Made by a program: the position numbers and the translations under genes. The notes under the pieces are model-generated. The model searched no databases, was not told the origin of the DNA, and was given only the letters and a program-made list of their open reading frames with translations. DNA of 64,000 bases, from positions 1,488,001 through 1,552,000 of the forward strand of contig CP012811.1 of assembly GCA_001936135.1 (NCBI GenBank). Reading direction: 5' to 3'. Source of the stretch: Saccharomycopsis fibuligera x Saccharomycopsis cf. fibuligera (taxonomy: Eukaryota; Ascomycota; Saccharomycetes; Ascoideales; Saccharomycopsidaceae). Below are positions 38,664 to 47,556 of the stretch, piece after piece (position 1 is the stretch's first letter; each line of letters opens with the position of its first letter).

Positions 38664-38737
38664 GACTTCGTGGCCAAGTTGGTTAAGGCGTGCGACTGTT
38701 AATCGCAAGATCGAGAGTTCGACCCTCTCCGAGGTCG
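38664..38737 (+). tRNA. tRNA-Asn(GTT), copy 2
   Basis: Identical in all 74 positions to copy 1 at 33319-33392, and the 9 bp just upstream (GGCATGTAA) are also shared. The anticodon GTT is at the equivalent position, with no intron. A T7 terminator is at 38739-38745. It sits directly beside the 5' end of the LINE relic. Confidence 0.98.
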
Positions 38738-38738
38738 C

Positions 38739-38768
38739 TTTTTTTGCTCAAAAAGCATTAATGCTTTT
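38739..38768 (+). terminator. T7 terminator plus 18-bp palindrome
   Basis: The T run at 38739-38745 is followed by the perfect palindrome AAAAGCATTAATGCTTTT at 38751-38768, which ends in a second T run. It could act as a back-up Pol III terminator. Confidence 0.7.
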
Positions 38769-39141
38769 GTAATCCTATGACATAGTGTTGCTTCTTTATA
38801 GTTTGTTTGAAAAATATAAGGTTGTTTTTATTTACATTTTGTAGCAAGGGATTATGTACGGTAAATGTTCTTTTTTTTAAAGCTTACTGCAAGGTAAGCA
38901 AAGCCAGTTAAATAGCTTTTCCCGAAATACCCGATCTACATTGAAACTTGAATCATTAAACTGAACAAAACATTAATTATACATCGGCAAACCTGCCTAA
39001 GAAGAAAACGTTTCATAAAAACAATATAAAAACAAACACATAATAAGTTTTTCAAGAACAGAACTAGCTAGTATTTCAATATTTCGTAAAAAAAGCAGAA
39101 AACAACAACAAAAGCATCATAACATTATTTAGGATAAAGAA

Positions 39142-40884
39142 TTAGTACAAGGCAGGACAATCGTTAATGAAAGTTGTAATAGGAATATTGCTCAAGTCTT
39201 CAGCATTAGCATTATCATCAGCACCATTATTGTTACCGTTACCATAAACAACATCGTTACTATTGTAATGATCGCCAACTTGTTCCATAACCACTGGACT
39301 TGCATTGTTGTTATCGTAAAAACCTCTGTTGTTTTCAATATTGAAATGGTTGAGGGTCTCGCTAGAGCTATCACTATGGTGAGCATCAGCAACGACGATA
39401 CCATTGCTGCTATTATTGTTACCTGTCTGTCTCATATTAGCGCTGCTTCCGTAGTTGACGTGATTGCTGTATGGTAAGTCACGTCCATCATGAGCTTGTG
39501 GCTGTGGAACAGCATGATGACTAATTGGCGAGTTCATAAGCGAGCTATTATTGCTCATCATATCATTTTGGAAAGTTTCCATCAAATGTGAAAATAATGG
39601 ATAGTTTTTGATTTGAGCAAGATGTTGATTGTGCTGGTATGAAGGAATATTTCCACTACTTAAACTTCTTGGGTTTGGTAATGTACTATTCTGGTAGCCG
39701 GATGAAGCCATGTTGTTGTTGATATTATTTTGGCTGTGCTGCTGATTGGCGTTACTATCAATAGTGCTTCTTTTCTTGTTGAAAAAGTCAGCAATTAAGT
39801 CATCCATATTAGTCATACCGGTGTTAAGGTCCTCTTCCTCATCGTGCACGGGCTCAAAGAATGGCGAGTTGTAGCTGGAAGCAGTATTGTGATCTTTGCC
39901 ATGGGCTAAAGAAAGTTCGCCAAAATGATAATTGTTGTCGTTACTAATTCCGTTGTCATTGTTACTACTGCTATCAGTAACTGAGCTTACTGCATTAACA
40001 TTACCCATTTGGTGTGAGAGATTGCTAGCAGCACCAAAGAAATCGTCCATAGAGTTCTCGCTTGAAATAGACGAAATGTTGGAAGATAATGAGAATTGAT
40101 CGTTGTGGTTAAATTTTGAAAGGGGATTAGAGTTGACAACCAGTGGGCTATTTGGTGTCGTTTGGAGCTGGCTGAAGATAGAAGATTTGATCCCATTGCT
40201 AACATTAACAGGAGCAGAAGCTATCGAAGCATACTGGTTGGATGGAACTCTGGATAAAGAATCTTCAGAAGGTGCAGCAGAAGGTGAAGACGATGATGAT
40301 GAAGATACGTTATCGGCCATATTACCAGGGGCGTTTGTTTTCTTCAAAGAGTCTTCTTCATATTCTTCAACCATTTCCGGTTCAGCAGGATTAGAATGAA
40401 ATCTGTTTTTAATCAAGTTAACATGAATGTCATGGTTAAAGCTTTCATCATTGAAAAACTCTCCATTGTTGTCCAGACAGTTCTTTAATGGATGATTGTG
40501 CTGACCGTTAACAATAACAATCGACCACTTGTTGGATCTGATCGAAAAGTTGGCTCTTATTCTGAAAGGACAAGAGCAGCTGGAAGTCTTGATTTTCTTT
40601 TGCTTTAATTTTTGCTCCAACTCAAAAGAATCCAAAAGACCTTGCTTTTGAAGCAATTGTTTTTGCTTTTTAGAGATTCTCTTTTGTCTAACTTTTTTAA
40701 AAGCTGAGGAGTATCTGTAGGATTTGCATTTGAAAACAATTTTGGTGTCATCCGATCTTTCGATAACGATAAGGATACCAAGGGGTAAAAGTCTGTTCTG
40801 GATCCATGACTTGATTTGTTTGCGGTCGTCAAACATTGGCTTTTCGTTGTTTTTGCCAAAAAGTAAATCTGCAGCGGCAACCAT
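39142..40884 (-). CDS. AFT2: Aft2-type iron-responsive transcription factor
   Basis: The N-terminal 140 residues match Aft1/Aft2 of Saccharomyces: FDDRKQIKSWIQNRLLPLGI, IVIERSDDTKIVFKC (C53), then CSCPFRIRANFSIRSNKW (C103/C105) and GQHNHPL (H129, H131). This is the WRKY-GCM1-type zinc finger that binds iron-regulon promoters. A basic insert of about 40 residues separates C53 from the CPF motif, longer than in yeast Aft2. The rest of the 580 residues is N/S/H-rich and low in complexity, like many fungal activators. I see no Cys-Asp-Cys motif, which in Saccharomyces Aft proteins follows the DNA-binding domain and senses iron. The ATG at 40884 is the first in frame. Confidence 0.88.
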   Translation of the reverse strand: MVAAADLLFGKNNEKPMFDDRKQIKSWIQNRLLPLGILIVIERSDDTKIVFKCKSYRYSSAFKKVRQKRISKKQKQLLQKQGLLDSFELEQKLKQKKIKTSSCSCPFRIRANFSIRSNKWSIVIVNGQHNHPLKNCLDNNGEFFNDESFNHDIHVNLIKNRFHSNPAEPEMVEEYEEDSLKKTNAPGNMADNVSSSSSSSPSAAPSEDSLSRVPSNQYASIASAPVNVSNGIKSSIFSQLQTTPNSPLVVNSNPLSKFNHNDQFSLSSNISSISSENSMDDFFGAASNLSHQMGNVNAVSSVTDSSSNNDNGISNDNNYHFGELSLAHGKDHNTASSYNSPFFEPVHDEEEDLNTGMTNMDDLIADFFNKKRSTIDSNANQQHSQNNINNNMASSGYQNSTLPNPRSLSSGNIPSYQHNQHLAQIKNYPLFSHLMETFQNDMMSNNSSLMNSPISHHAVPQPQAHDGRDLPYSNHVNYGSSANMRQTGNNNSSNGIVVADAHHSDSSSETLNHFNIENNRGFYDNNNASPVVMEQVGDHYNSNDVVYGNGNNNGADDNANAEDLSNIPITTFINDCPALY

Positions 40885-41794
40885 CGTGAATAATAATTAA
40901 AGTAGTAGTAGAAGAAGAAGAGGTAACAATGAAATTATTTGTCTTGAAAGGTTGTTGACAGTTTTGCTGTTGATGTTGCTTTTTGGTGATGTGTATGTCG
41001 AGGCAACAGAAAATGTTACCTTGATAAAAAGCCCGTTAATTAATGTGTAAGAAAATATTGATTTGGCAAAAAGATAATTGCTGTCGAGTGGTGAGCAATT
41101 ATAAAGAGGAAAATAAAGAAAGAAAGGAGAATTGCGAAATTAGTGGTATAATAATAAGGAGTAGTAAGTATTGTGATGACTGGTATTCATCAAGGACTAA
41201 GGGCTATATGGTCGTACAAGAATCGTGCAAAAAAATAGTTTTTAGTATAGTGTGGGTAGGAGACAAAAGTACAAAAAGAATAAAAAAGGAGGTAAAATCA
41301 AAGGATTGATTTCAGTAAAGATGTGTTTAATGTAAATCGTTTGAGAGAGGCTTTCAAGAGAAATGTGAAAAAAGAACAAAAAGAGAAAAGAACAAAAACT
41401 TGGAAAAAAAGGAACCAAAATCTGATGCCGAGGAGTTGCGTTTGTTTAAATAACAGACGAAGAGTAGAAAATCTTTTTCTCTATTTTTTTCTCTGACTAT
41501 TGTTCTATGGCCTGCATCAGAGTGCGCTATGCGCGCCGCTGCACTGATCGAAAAGATAAAACTTTATTTTTTTTTTATCTCAGCCATCGCCGAGTCGGAC
41601 ACTAGAAAATTGTTGAGGAACCGCCAGATCCTGGGCCTAGCGCTTATACGCTTTATCTAATGCAGAAATCGACAAAATAAAACATCACTTTCACTACGAA
41701 GAAAAGATCTTGCTGTTATGATAAGCAAACAATAATAACAGCCACCGTGCGTTCATGAGTCAACACCCAGGGGCTCACTGTTTCTAGTCGGAAG

Positions 41795-42052
41795 ATGTCT
41801 TCCTGTAGTAAACATGCCAAGCGTCGCTGGAGGCCTCTCAAAGAGGAAAGAGGGAATACCCGGCCTTATAAGGTCACGTCGGCCGCTAGCGGTTCTGCAA
41901 CAACAAGTATCAGCATGCGGCATCTTTTGAGCGGTTCGTTCCGCGGCATGTGGACGCAGCAGCAAGCACTGATGAAATCGATAAAAATCCTCCAGCGGCA
42001 GCGCTTAGAGCAAAAAGCAAGAACCCGAGCAGCAGCAAGCGGCAAACCTTAA
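41795..42052 (+). CDS. Small basic ORF of unknown status
   Basis: An 85-codon frame starting with ATG (MSSCSKHAKRRWRPLKEE) and rich in R, K, S and A. Its base composition is clearly more GC-rich than the surrounding A/T-rich DNA. No family is recognised. One arm of the local inverted repeat lies inside it and the other just after it. It may be a young or chance ORF. Confidence 0.2.
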   Translation: MSSCSKHAKRRWRPLKEERGNTRPYKVTSAASGSATTSISMRHLLSGSFRGMWTQQQALMKSIKILQRQRLEQKARTRAAASGKP

Positions 42053-42083
42053 TGAAAAATTTTTTTTATCGATTCCATCAGTG
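41967..42083. repeat. 21-bp inverted repeat with 75-bp loop
   Basis: The arms 41967-41987 and 42063-42083 are reverse complements at 20 of 21 positions (core ATCGAT...ATCAGTG). A third copy in the same orientation as the right arm lies at 42201-42220 with one mismatch over the core. Confidence 0.85.
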
Positions 42084-42200
42084 GGCCTGAGTTCTCTCAT
42101 CTTTTCTCGTTTCTGCCTTAAGAGTGGCTGTTGATATTGCCCTTCCCGCAAATCCTTCTTGTCCTTTTTGACTTTTTTTTTTCTTTTTTGTGAGTTTCGG

Positions 42201-42220
42201 TTTTTATCAATTCCATCAGT
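42201..42220 (+). repeat. Third copy of the TTTTTATC(G/A)ATTCCATCAGT motif
   Basis: Matches the right arm of the inverted repeat at 19 of 20 positions, 138 bp downstream. Confidence 0.8.
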
Positions 42221-43670
42221 TGCATCTCTGGGAGTTAGAGTTTCGCGGCGCCGACCCCTTATTGCTTTTATTCCTTTTTCTTCCATTCAGTAACTCGGTC
42301 TGATCCAATCAAAATTGAAATCCGAATATTTAGTTATTATTGTCATGACTAACAGAAGAACACCGTCTACCCACAGTTATTTCTTTTTGCTTTGTAGTCT
42401 ATAAGCTCAACGGTTTTGTAAAGCAGTACAATGTTGCATATGCCTTCTACGGAGACTTTTTCTAAAACACTATATAACGTATAAACTGTTGTCTGTTTTA
42501 CTTATTCGTTTTATTTCAGTGTACAGTACATTCAATGTTCATCCTGATTTTCTTTTCTCTTCTTCAGCATTGTTGAGTACACATGTGTTGACTCCATTGC
42601 TCATGAAAAAGTTGCAGCCTTTTAACCATTTTTTACCCTCTAAACGGTATTTTAACTATACAACGCCTAGTATTTTAGCAGTCAAAAAAAAAAAAAAAGA
42701 AATTAAAAAAAAATCACATTACTTGTGCATAGTATTAAAAGTGTTCTCAGAAGTTAAATATTGTGTCTTCAATAAGTTACTTTTAAACAGCATATATATC
42801 TCGGCGTATAGACTAGCCAATCCCTCCCTCCAAAATGGTCCCTCTTAAGTGTGTTCCTCGGTAAATTTCCTCTTGTGGCTACCGTACAGAAATAGAACAA
42901 TAGCCTTTGCAGAAAAAAACAGAATAAAAAGCAAAACAAAAAGAAAGCAGCGCAGATCATTTTTCTTTCGTCATTTGTACCGGCCTTTATTTTTTTTTAC
43001 TACAATGGTGCAAAAAAACAGAAGGGCTCAACAGTCTGGTATCAAAGAGAGAAAAAAAATCAGAACAATCTTGAGTCACAGTAGAGCTTGGTGTGCTGTA
43101 GACCGCAGATGAGTAACTATAATATGTTGCCAATATGGTTCACAAATTTAGTTGGAAATGCATTTTGATCTTTTTGTTTACTGCCGAAAACCGTTAGCCC
43201 GGTATAGAAAACTATTGTCGTAAACATCAGCGACTTGCGGTAGTGAATGAACTCTTACATTGAAGAGCCAAATAACCAGTACCAATAATGCCAAGCTGGC
43301 AACCATTACTTACCAACTACCAATATTTCTACCACGGAAACCATAGCGCTAGGCAGGCTAAGCGGCAGCGACATTAGGCCGAAAATTTTTTTTCCAAACA
43401 TTCACATTGTTTTAAAATTGGTATTTTAACCAACAATCGCTGTCTAATTGGTTGCTTAGTATTAACATTTTTGACCTCACTGAACATACAGTCTGTAAAC
43501 TCCGTATAGTAGAGAGCCTGCTACCACCGTCTGCACAATTTCACAGCCTCAAGACTCAACAGCATAGAAAAATTATAATAAAATCATAACCCTTAAAACC
43601 GATGCACCTCACTCAATATAAATTAGCCTATAACCACGTATGGTTCTGCTATATGGGCAGATATGCATGA

Positions 43671-43680
43671 GTATAAAAGG
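43671..43680 (+). promoter_or_regulatory. Strong TATA box in the AFT2-RVS167 gap
   Basis: GAGTATAAAAGGC near 43670-43682 is a near-ideal TATA element with no recognised gene just downstream. The first ATG frame of note is at 43971. It could drive a non-coding RNA. Confidence 0.45.
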
Positions 43681-43970
43681 CTTTAGCGGAGCGTATACAG
43701 ACTATTATTACTAGGCAATACTATTTGTGCAGAAAGCACCCAGGAAAAGTATGTAAAAAGAAAAGTAAAGTCAAAAGAAAAGAGAAAAATAAGTTATTCA
43801 GTTAAAATTGAAAAGCACAAGGACTAAGGTTCAATTGTATGTGGTCATGTAATTGTTCAAAGTGGAATCTTTTTTTTTTTTTTTTTTGTTTCGGTTAGCC
43901 AGTGTCGAAGCATAACAGAGCAGCACTTATCACTGATCTCTCCTTTCTTACCCCATATTTGATCTTTTAG

Positions 43971-44234
43971 ATGAGTATAAGCATATATGAGTCACTAGAC
44001 AAAAGAGGAAATCTACAGCATTTTTTTCTCTTTTTGCCGGAAATGTGTTGCGTTTGCAAACTAAATCAAGACGTGCCGCGATCCAACACCACGACGTGCA
44101 TCGTGATATTTGGTAGCACCTCTGTCAACTTGCAAAACTACATCACAAACTGTACCCCGGTTCTTAGTCTGTCATTGCATTTGAAATGGGCTCAACTTCT
44201 AGTAGTTATTTTTTCTTTAGCCGTTTCCATATAA
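43971..44234 (+). CDS. Candidate 87-codon ORF behind a possible 5' UTR intron
   Basis: The ATG follows directly after an acceptor-like ATCTTTTAG (43961-43969), and a GTATGT donor-like hexamer lies at about 43750, downstream of the TATA box. There is no clear branch point. The protein (MSISIYESLDKRGN...) has a hydrophobic C-terminal segment and no recognised family. Weak. Confidence 0.2.
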   Translation: MSISIYESLDKRGNLQHFFLFLPEMCCVCKLNQDVPRSNTTTCIVIFGSTSVNLQNYITNCTPVLSLSLHLKWAQLLVVIFSLAVSI

Positions 44235-44698
44235 TATCAAAATATCCACTTATAAGTCTCTAAGATGGTTGCGTATTAACAGCTAGTTATAGCTAGTAAC
44301 TATCTAGCTACCTTGAAGTGATCGGCCCTCTGAGCTGAGCTCATGAATGACTAATAACACAAGCCACAGACATACCAAAATGCCTCGAAAGCACCGCCAC
44401 TTTACCGTTTCCGCCGTCGTTTCCGCTCACAAATATTACGTAAACAAGACCGGGCCACACGTGACATATTATCTTGCTAACTAGCCAGATACTGAGCGCA
44501 GCGCAGCTGCAATTTCAGCGACTGCAATTGCCCCCAAGACCGTCTACCGCCGCAGCCCCCCAGTCAGAGACAGCGTGCCCTCATATTTGGTTTTGCTTTG
44601 GTTTGGCACAATATCAGCTACTTGGAACTGCATTTTTTGGAATCTGGTTCGTAACTAATATTTGCTACTCAATCGCATAGTTTGATTTACATTGCTCC

Positions 44699-44718
44699 TT
44701 TTTTTTTTTAAAAAAAAA
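44699..44718. promoter_or_regulatory. T11-A9 mirrored tract upstream of RVS167
   Basis: An abrupt switch from a T run to an A run, about 95 bp before the ATG. Such dA:dT tracts usually exclude nucleosomes. Confidence 0.6.
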
Positions 44719-44813
44719 CGCTCCAGAAAAACCAGTTTCCTGATTTTTGTCCGTCATCCATTATCATCGTCAACAACAAACAATAGTATCATCGTTCATA
44801 ACGAGCATCAACA

Positions 44814-46175
44814 ATGAGTTTCAAAGGCTTTACCAAGGGCATCGCCAGAGCCCCAACTATGGTTAGAAAGAAGTTTAACATGGGAGGCGGTGCAGAGGAA
44901 GATCCTGTATTTGTAGATGCCGAAAGACGTTTTAAAGAATTTGAAATTGAAACCAAAAAATTGTCCGAAGAGTCCAATAAATATTTTAAAGCAGTTAACG
45001 GCTTATTGGACCACCAAATTGAATTCTCTAAAGGTGTTGAAGAAATCTACAAGCCAATATCTGGTAAAGTTTCTGACCCAAATGCTACTATTCAAGAAGA
45101 TAACCCTGATGGTATAGAAGCTTGTGAAGCTTACAGAGCCTTGGTTACCGAGATTAAAGCTTCTTTGGCTCCCGACCTTGCCTTGATTGAAGAAAGAATT
45201 ATTAACCCAGCCAAAGAGTTGTTACAAATTATCCAAACCATCAGAAAAATGCTTACAAAGAGAAACCACAAGAAGATTGATTACGACAGACATACCGATA
45301 CCATGAGTAAGATTGAAAACAAAAAAGAAAGAACTCCTAAAGACGAGGAAAGATTATACAAGTCCCAAGCTAATGTTGAAATTGCTAAACAAGAATATGA
45401 CTACTACAATGAGATTTGTAAGCAGGAATTGCCTCAATTATTCCATTTGGAAGCAGAGTTCATCAAACCGTTGTTTGTCTCTTTTTACTATATGCAATTG
45501 AACATTTTCTACACATTGTACACCAGAATGGAAGAATTGAAGATTCCATACTTCAACTTAAATGGTGATGTGTTGACGACATTCAACGAAAAGAGAGGTA
45601 ACATTGAAGAATTGACTGAAGCTATTGGCATTTGTCATTTCAAAACTAATCACGCAAAAAACAAATTGGAGCTCACTAAAAGACGTTACGGCAAAGCTGA
45701 CGAAGCAGCAGGCGAAGCTCAACTTCAACATCAGCAACAACAAGAATACTTGCCAGCCTACACTCCAGCCTCACCAACTCCGTATGACCAACAACAACAG
45801 CAGCACCAGGCCGGTGTTGGTGTAGCAGCCCCTCCATCTTACGGTGCTGTCACTGGTAACAGTGCTAGCCCTTATAGTCCGTCACCAGTCTCTACTGGTT
45901 ACTCATCCACTTCTACAGGAACTTATGGTGCTTCTGCTGGATATGCTGCCGTTCCAGCTCCTCCAGCTCCAGCTGCCGTTCCACCAGCTGCAGAGAAAGT
46001 TGAAACGTGTACTGCATTATACGACTACGCTGCCCAGGCTGCTGGCGATCTTTCTTTTAGTGCTGGCCAAGTTATCCAAATAGTACAAAGAACCGAGGAC
46101 CAAAATGGATGGTGGACCGGTGTTGCTAACGGTCAGCAAGGTGTATTCCCAGGAAATTATGTCCAATTGAACTAA
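44814..46175 (+). CDS. RVS167: Rvs167-type BAR-SH3 protein (amphiphysin)
   Basis: Acts with Rvs161 at endocytic sites to bend membrane and promote vesicle scission. 453 residues. The N-terminal BAR domain (about 1-260) starts [20 protein letters not shown], where the first helix is amphipathic. A middle region rich in Q, P, A, G, Y and S (about 300-395) corresponds to the GPA linker. The C-terminal SH3 domain (397-453) has [15 protein letters not shown], the paired tryptophans of NGWWTG and FPGNYVQLN. The length is close to S. cerevisiae (482). Single exon; firm call. Confidence 0.97.
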   Translation: MSFKGFTKGIARAPTMVRKKFNMGGGAEEDPVFVDAERRFKEFEIETKKLSEESNKYFKAVNGLLDHQIEFSKGVEEIYKPISGKVSDPNATIQEDNPDGIEACEAYRALVTEIKASLAPDLALIEERIINPAKELLQIIQTIRKMLTKRNHKKIDYDRHTDTMSKIENKKERTPKDEERLYKSQANVEIAKQEYDYYNEICKQELPQLFHLEAEFIKPLFVSFYYMQLNIFYTLYTRMEELKIPYFNLNGDVLTTFNEKRGNIEELTEAIGICHFKTNHAKNKLELTKRRYGKADEAAGEAQLQHQQQQEYLPAYTPASPTPYDQQQQQHQAGVGVAAPPSYGAVTGNSASPYSPSPVSTGYSSTSTGTYGASAGYAAVPAPPAPAAVPPAAEKVETCTALYDYAAQAAGDLSFSAGQVIQIVQRTEDQNGWWTGVANGQQGVFPGNYVQLN

Positions 46176-46751
46176 TTACGTAACTTTTTGGAAAAATCAC
46201 TTTACTATGTTTTTCATTTTTTTTTTTCCTTTGGCCTGCGTTTCATTATTATTCTTTCATTTTCCTTGATCATCAGTTTTTATCATATTTACTTTTTTTT
46301 ATTTTTTTTATTTGTCTTTCTATTATCGCGATTGTTCATTCAACATTGCTTATGTTTCTCGTACTGTTTTATTCTTTTTTGTGAATTAATCTGTCATGTA
46401 TTTATCTTCCTATTTTTGTCTTTGTTATTAGATAATAGATGTCCATCATTTAATTTCAACGTGTTACTTTTATGGTATAATGAATACTCATGGAGACAAT
46501 ATAGTTCTCATTATCGTAGTTACACATGGATAAAGGCTAGAGCAAGTGGTGCGCTTAGCAATATATGAGACACCCACTTACATACAAAAAATATAATAAA
46601 ATAGGAAAAAAGAAAAAAAAAAGCGAAATGAGGAAGCCGAAATGCTGCGATGAACTTCTAACGTCATTCTGACATTAAAACCACATAGAGTCCAGAGCTC
46701 TCGAAATTTTTATCTAACAAGTTGATCGTCTAATACATTCACAATATTATA
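46176..46751. promoter_or_regulatory. RVS167 3' flank / SME1 promoter
   Basis: 576 bp. The first part is T-rich and the second half contains an A-rich run (about 46605-46622) and GCGATGAA near 46648. No gene is seen. Confidence 0.55.
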
Positions 46752-47130
46752 ATGTCTAGTGCAAGACAGCAGAAAGTGGTATGTACAATGTTTTGTACAT
46801 CAATGAATGCAAACTTTCATATTTGCATTTCGTGGTTTCTTTTCAACAAGGGAAAAGCATGTATCAAGGATACTAACATCTCTAATCTAGATGGTTCCAC
46901 CCGTGAACCTAATATTCAAGTTTTTCCAACAGCAGTCTAGAGTGCAGATATGGCTCTACGAACAGAATAGCGCTAAGATCCAAGGCAAGATATGTGGGTT
47001 TGATGAGTTTATGAACGTGGTGGTCGGCGACGCAGTGGAGGTCGACTTGCTCACAAACAGCAGGAAGAAGTTGGGCAGAATACTATTGAAGGGCGATAAT
47101 ATATCATTGATTAGTAGCTTGGATGTTTAA
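46752..47130 (+). CDS. SME1: Spliceosomal Sm protein E (2 exons)
   Basis: Core Sm ring protein of the U1, U2, U4 and U5 snRNPs. Exon 1 (46752-46778) encodes MSSARQQKV; exon 2 (46891-47130) continues MVPPVNLIFKFFQQQ. The total is 88 residues (94 in S. cerevisiae). Sm1 is visible as VQIWLYEQNSAKIQGKICGFDEFMNVVVGDAVEV and Sm2 as LGRILLKGDNISLISS. Exon 2 itself begins with ATG, so a slightly shorter protein could arise without exon 1, but the yeast ortholog has the extra N-terminus. Confidence 0.96.
46779..46890 (+). other. SME1 intron
   Basis: A 112-nt phase 0 intron with GTATGT donor, GATACTAAC branch point and ATCTAG acceptor. Confidence 0.95.
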
Positions 47131-47556
47131 AGTATTACGATCTATTATTTTATTTTATTTTATTTTTTTGTCTGTTTTCATAGTTTCATTTTATTTCCGG
47201 TTATCTAGCTGTTTTTTGCCTATGTGATAATAAACGTTTGACGGATAGAGGGTGTCATAATAAACAATAGTAGGGTGTATACGCGCTCCACCGTGTGGTA
47301 ATGTAATATTAGTGTGATTAATGCGCAAAGCCGATGAGTTTACCCGTTTTAAGTTTCGCGCATGAAAATAATAAAAAAAAGAAAAGAAAAAAAAAAAATT
47401 TTTTTTTTTCGAGTCTCAAATCTATCTTTTATTTTTTTTCCTTCTCTTACTCAAATTTGAGTCGCTGATATACTCTATACGCTCATCCCTTTCTCACCAT
47501 CTGTCTTTGTTGCTTGTTGCGTTTATTTTCCTGGGTTATAATATATTGATTGCATT
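47131..47556. promoter_or_regulatory. URA7 promoter with A12-T11 mirrored tract
   Basis: 426 bp. The A run at 47387-47398 switches directly to T at 47399-47409, about 150 bp before the URA7 start, and T/C-rich sequence follows. Confidence 0.6.

Larger units (their letters stand above)
40885..44813. promoter_or_regulatory. 3.9-kb divergent region between AFT2 and RVS167
   Basis: The largest interval without a recognised gene. It holds an inverted repeat with a third copy (41967-42220), a GC-richer small ORF (41795-42052), a TATA box (about 43671) followed by a small ORF (43971-44234), a poly-T tract (43870-43887), CACGTG at 44458-44463 and a cluster of CTAG words at 44280-44312. Some of it must be promoter for both flanking genes. 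Unannotated non-coding RNAs are possible, but I recognise no known RNA family. Confidence 0.5.

Noticed and set aside
42489-43112. 119- and 87-codon frames in the AFT2-RVS167 gap
   Set aside because: Low-complexity lysine/phenylalanine-rich translations of A/T-rich DNA, without family or signals.
41450-44800. Known non-coding RNAs (U snRNAs, RNase P, SRP, telomerase RNA) in the long gap
   Set aside because: I searched by eye for their most conserved words and found none; a covariance-model search would be needed to be sure.
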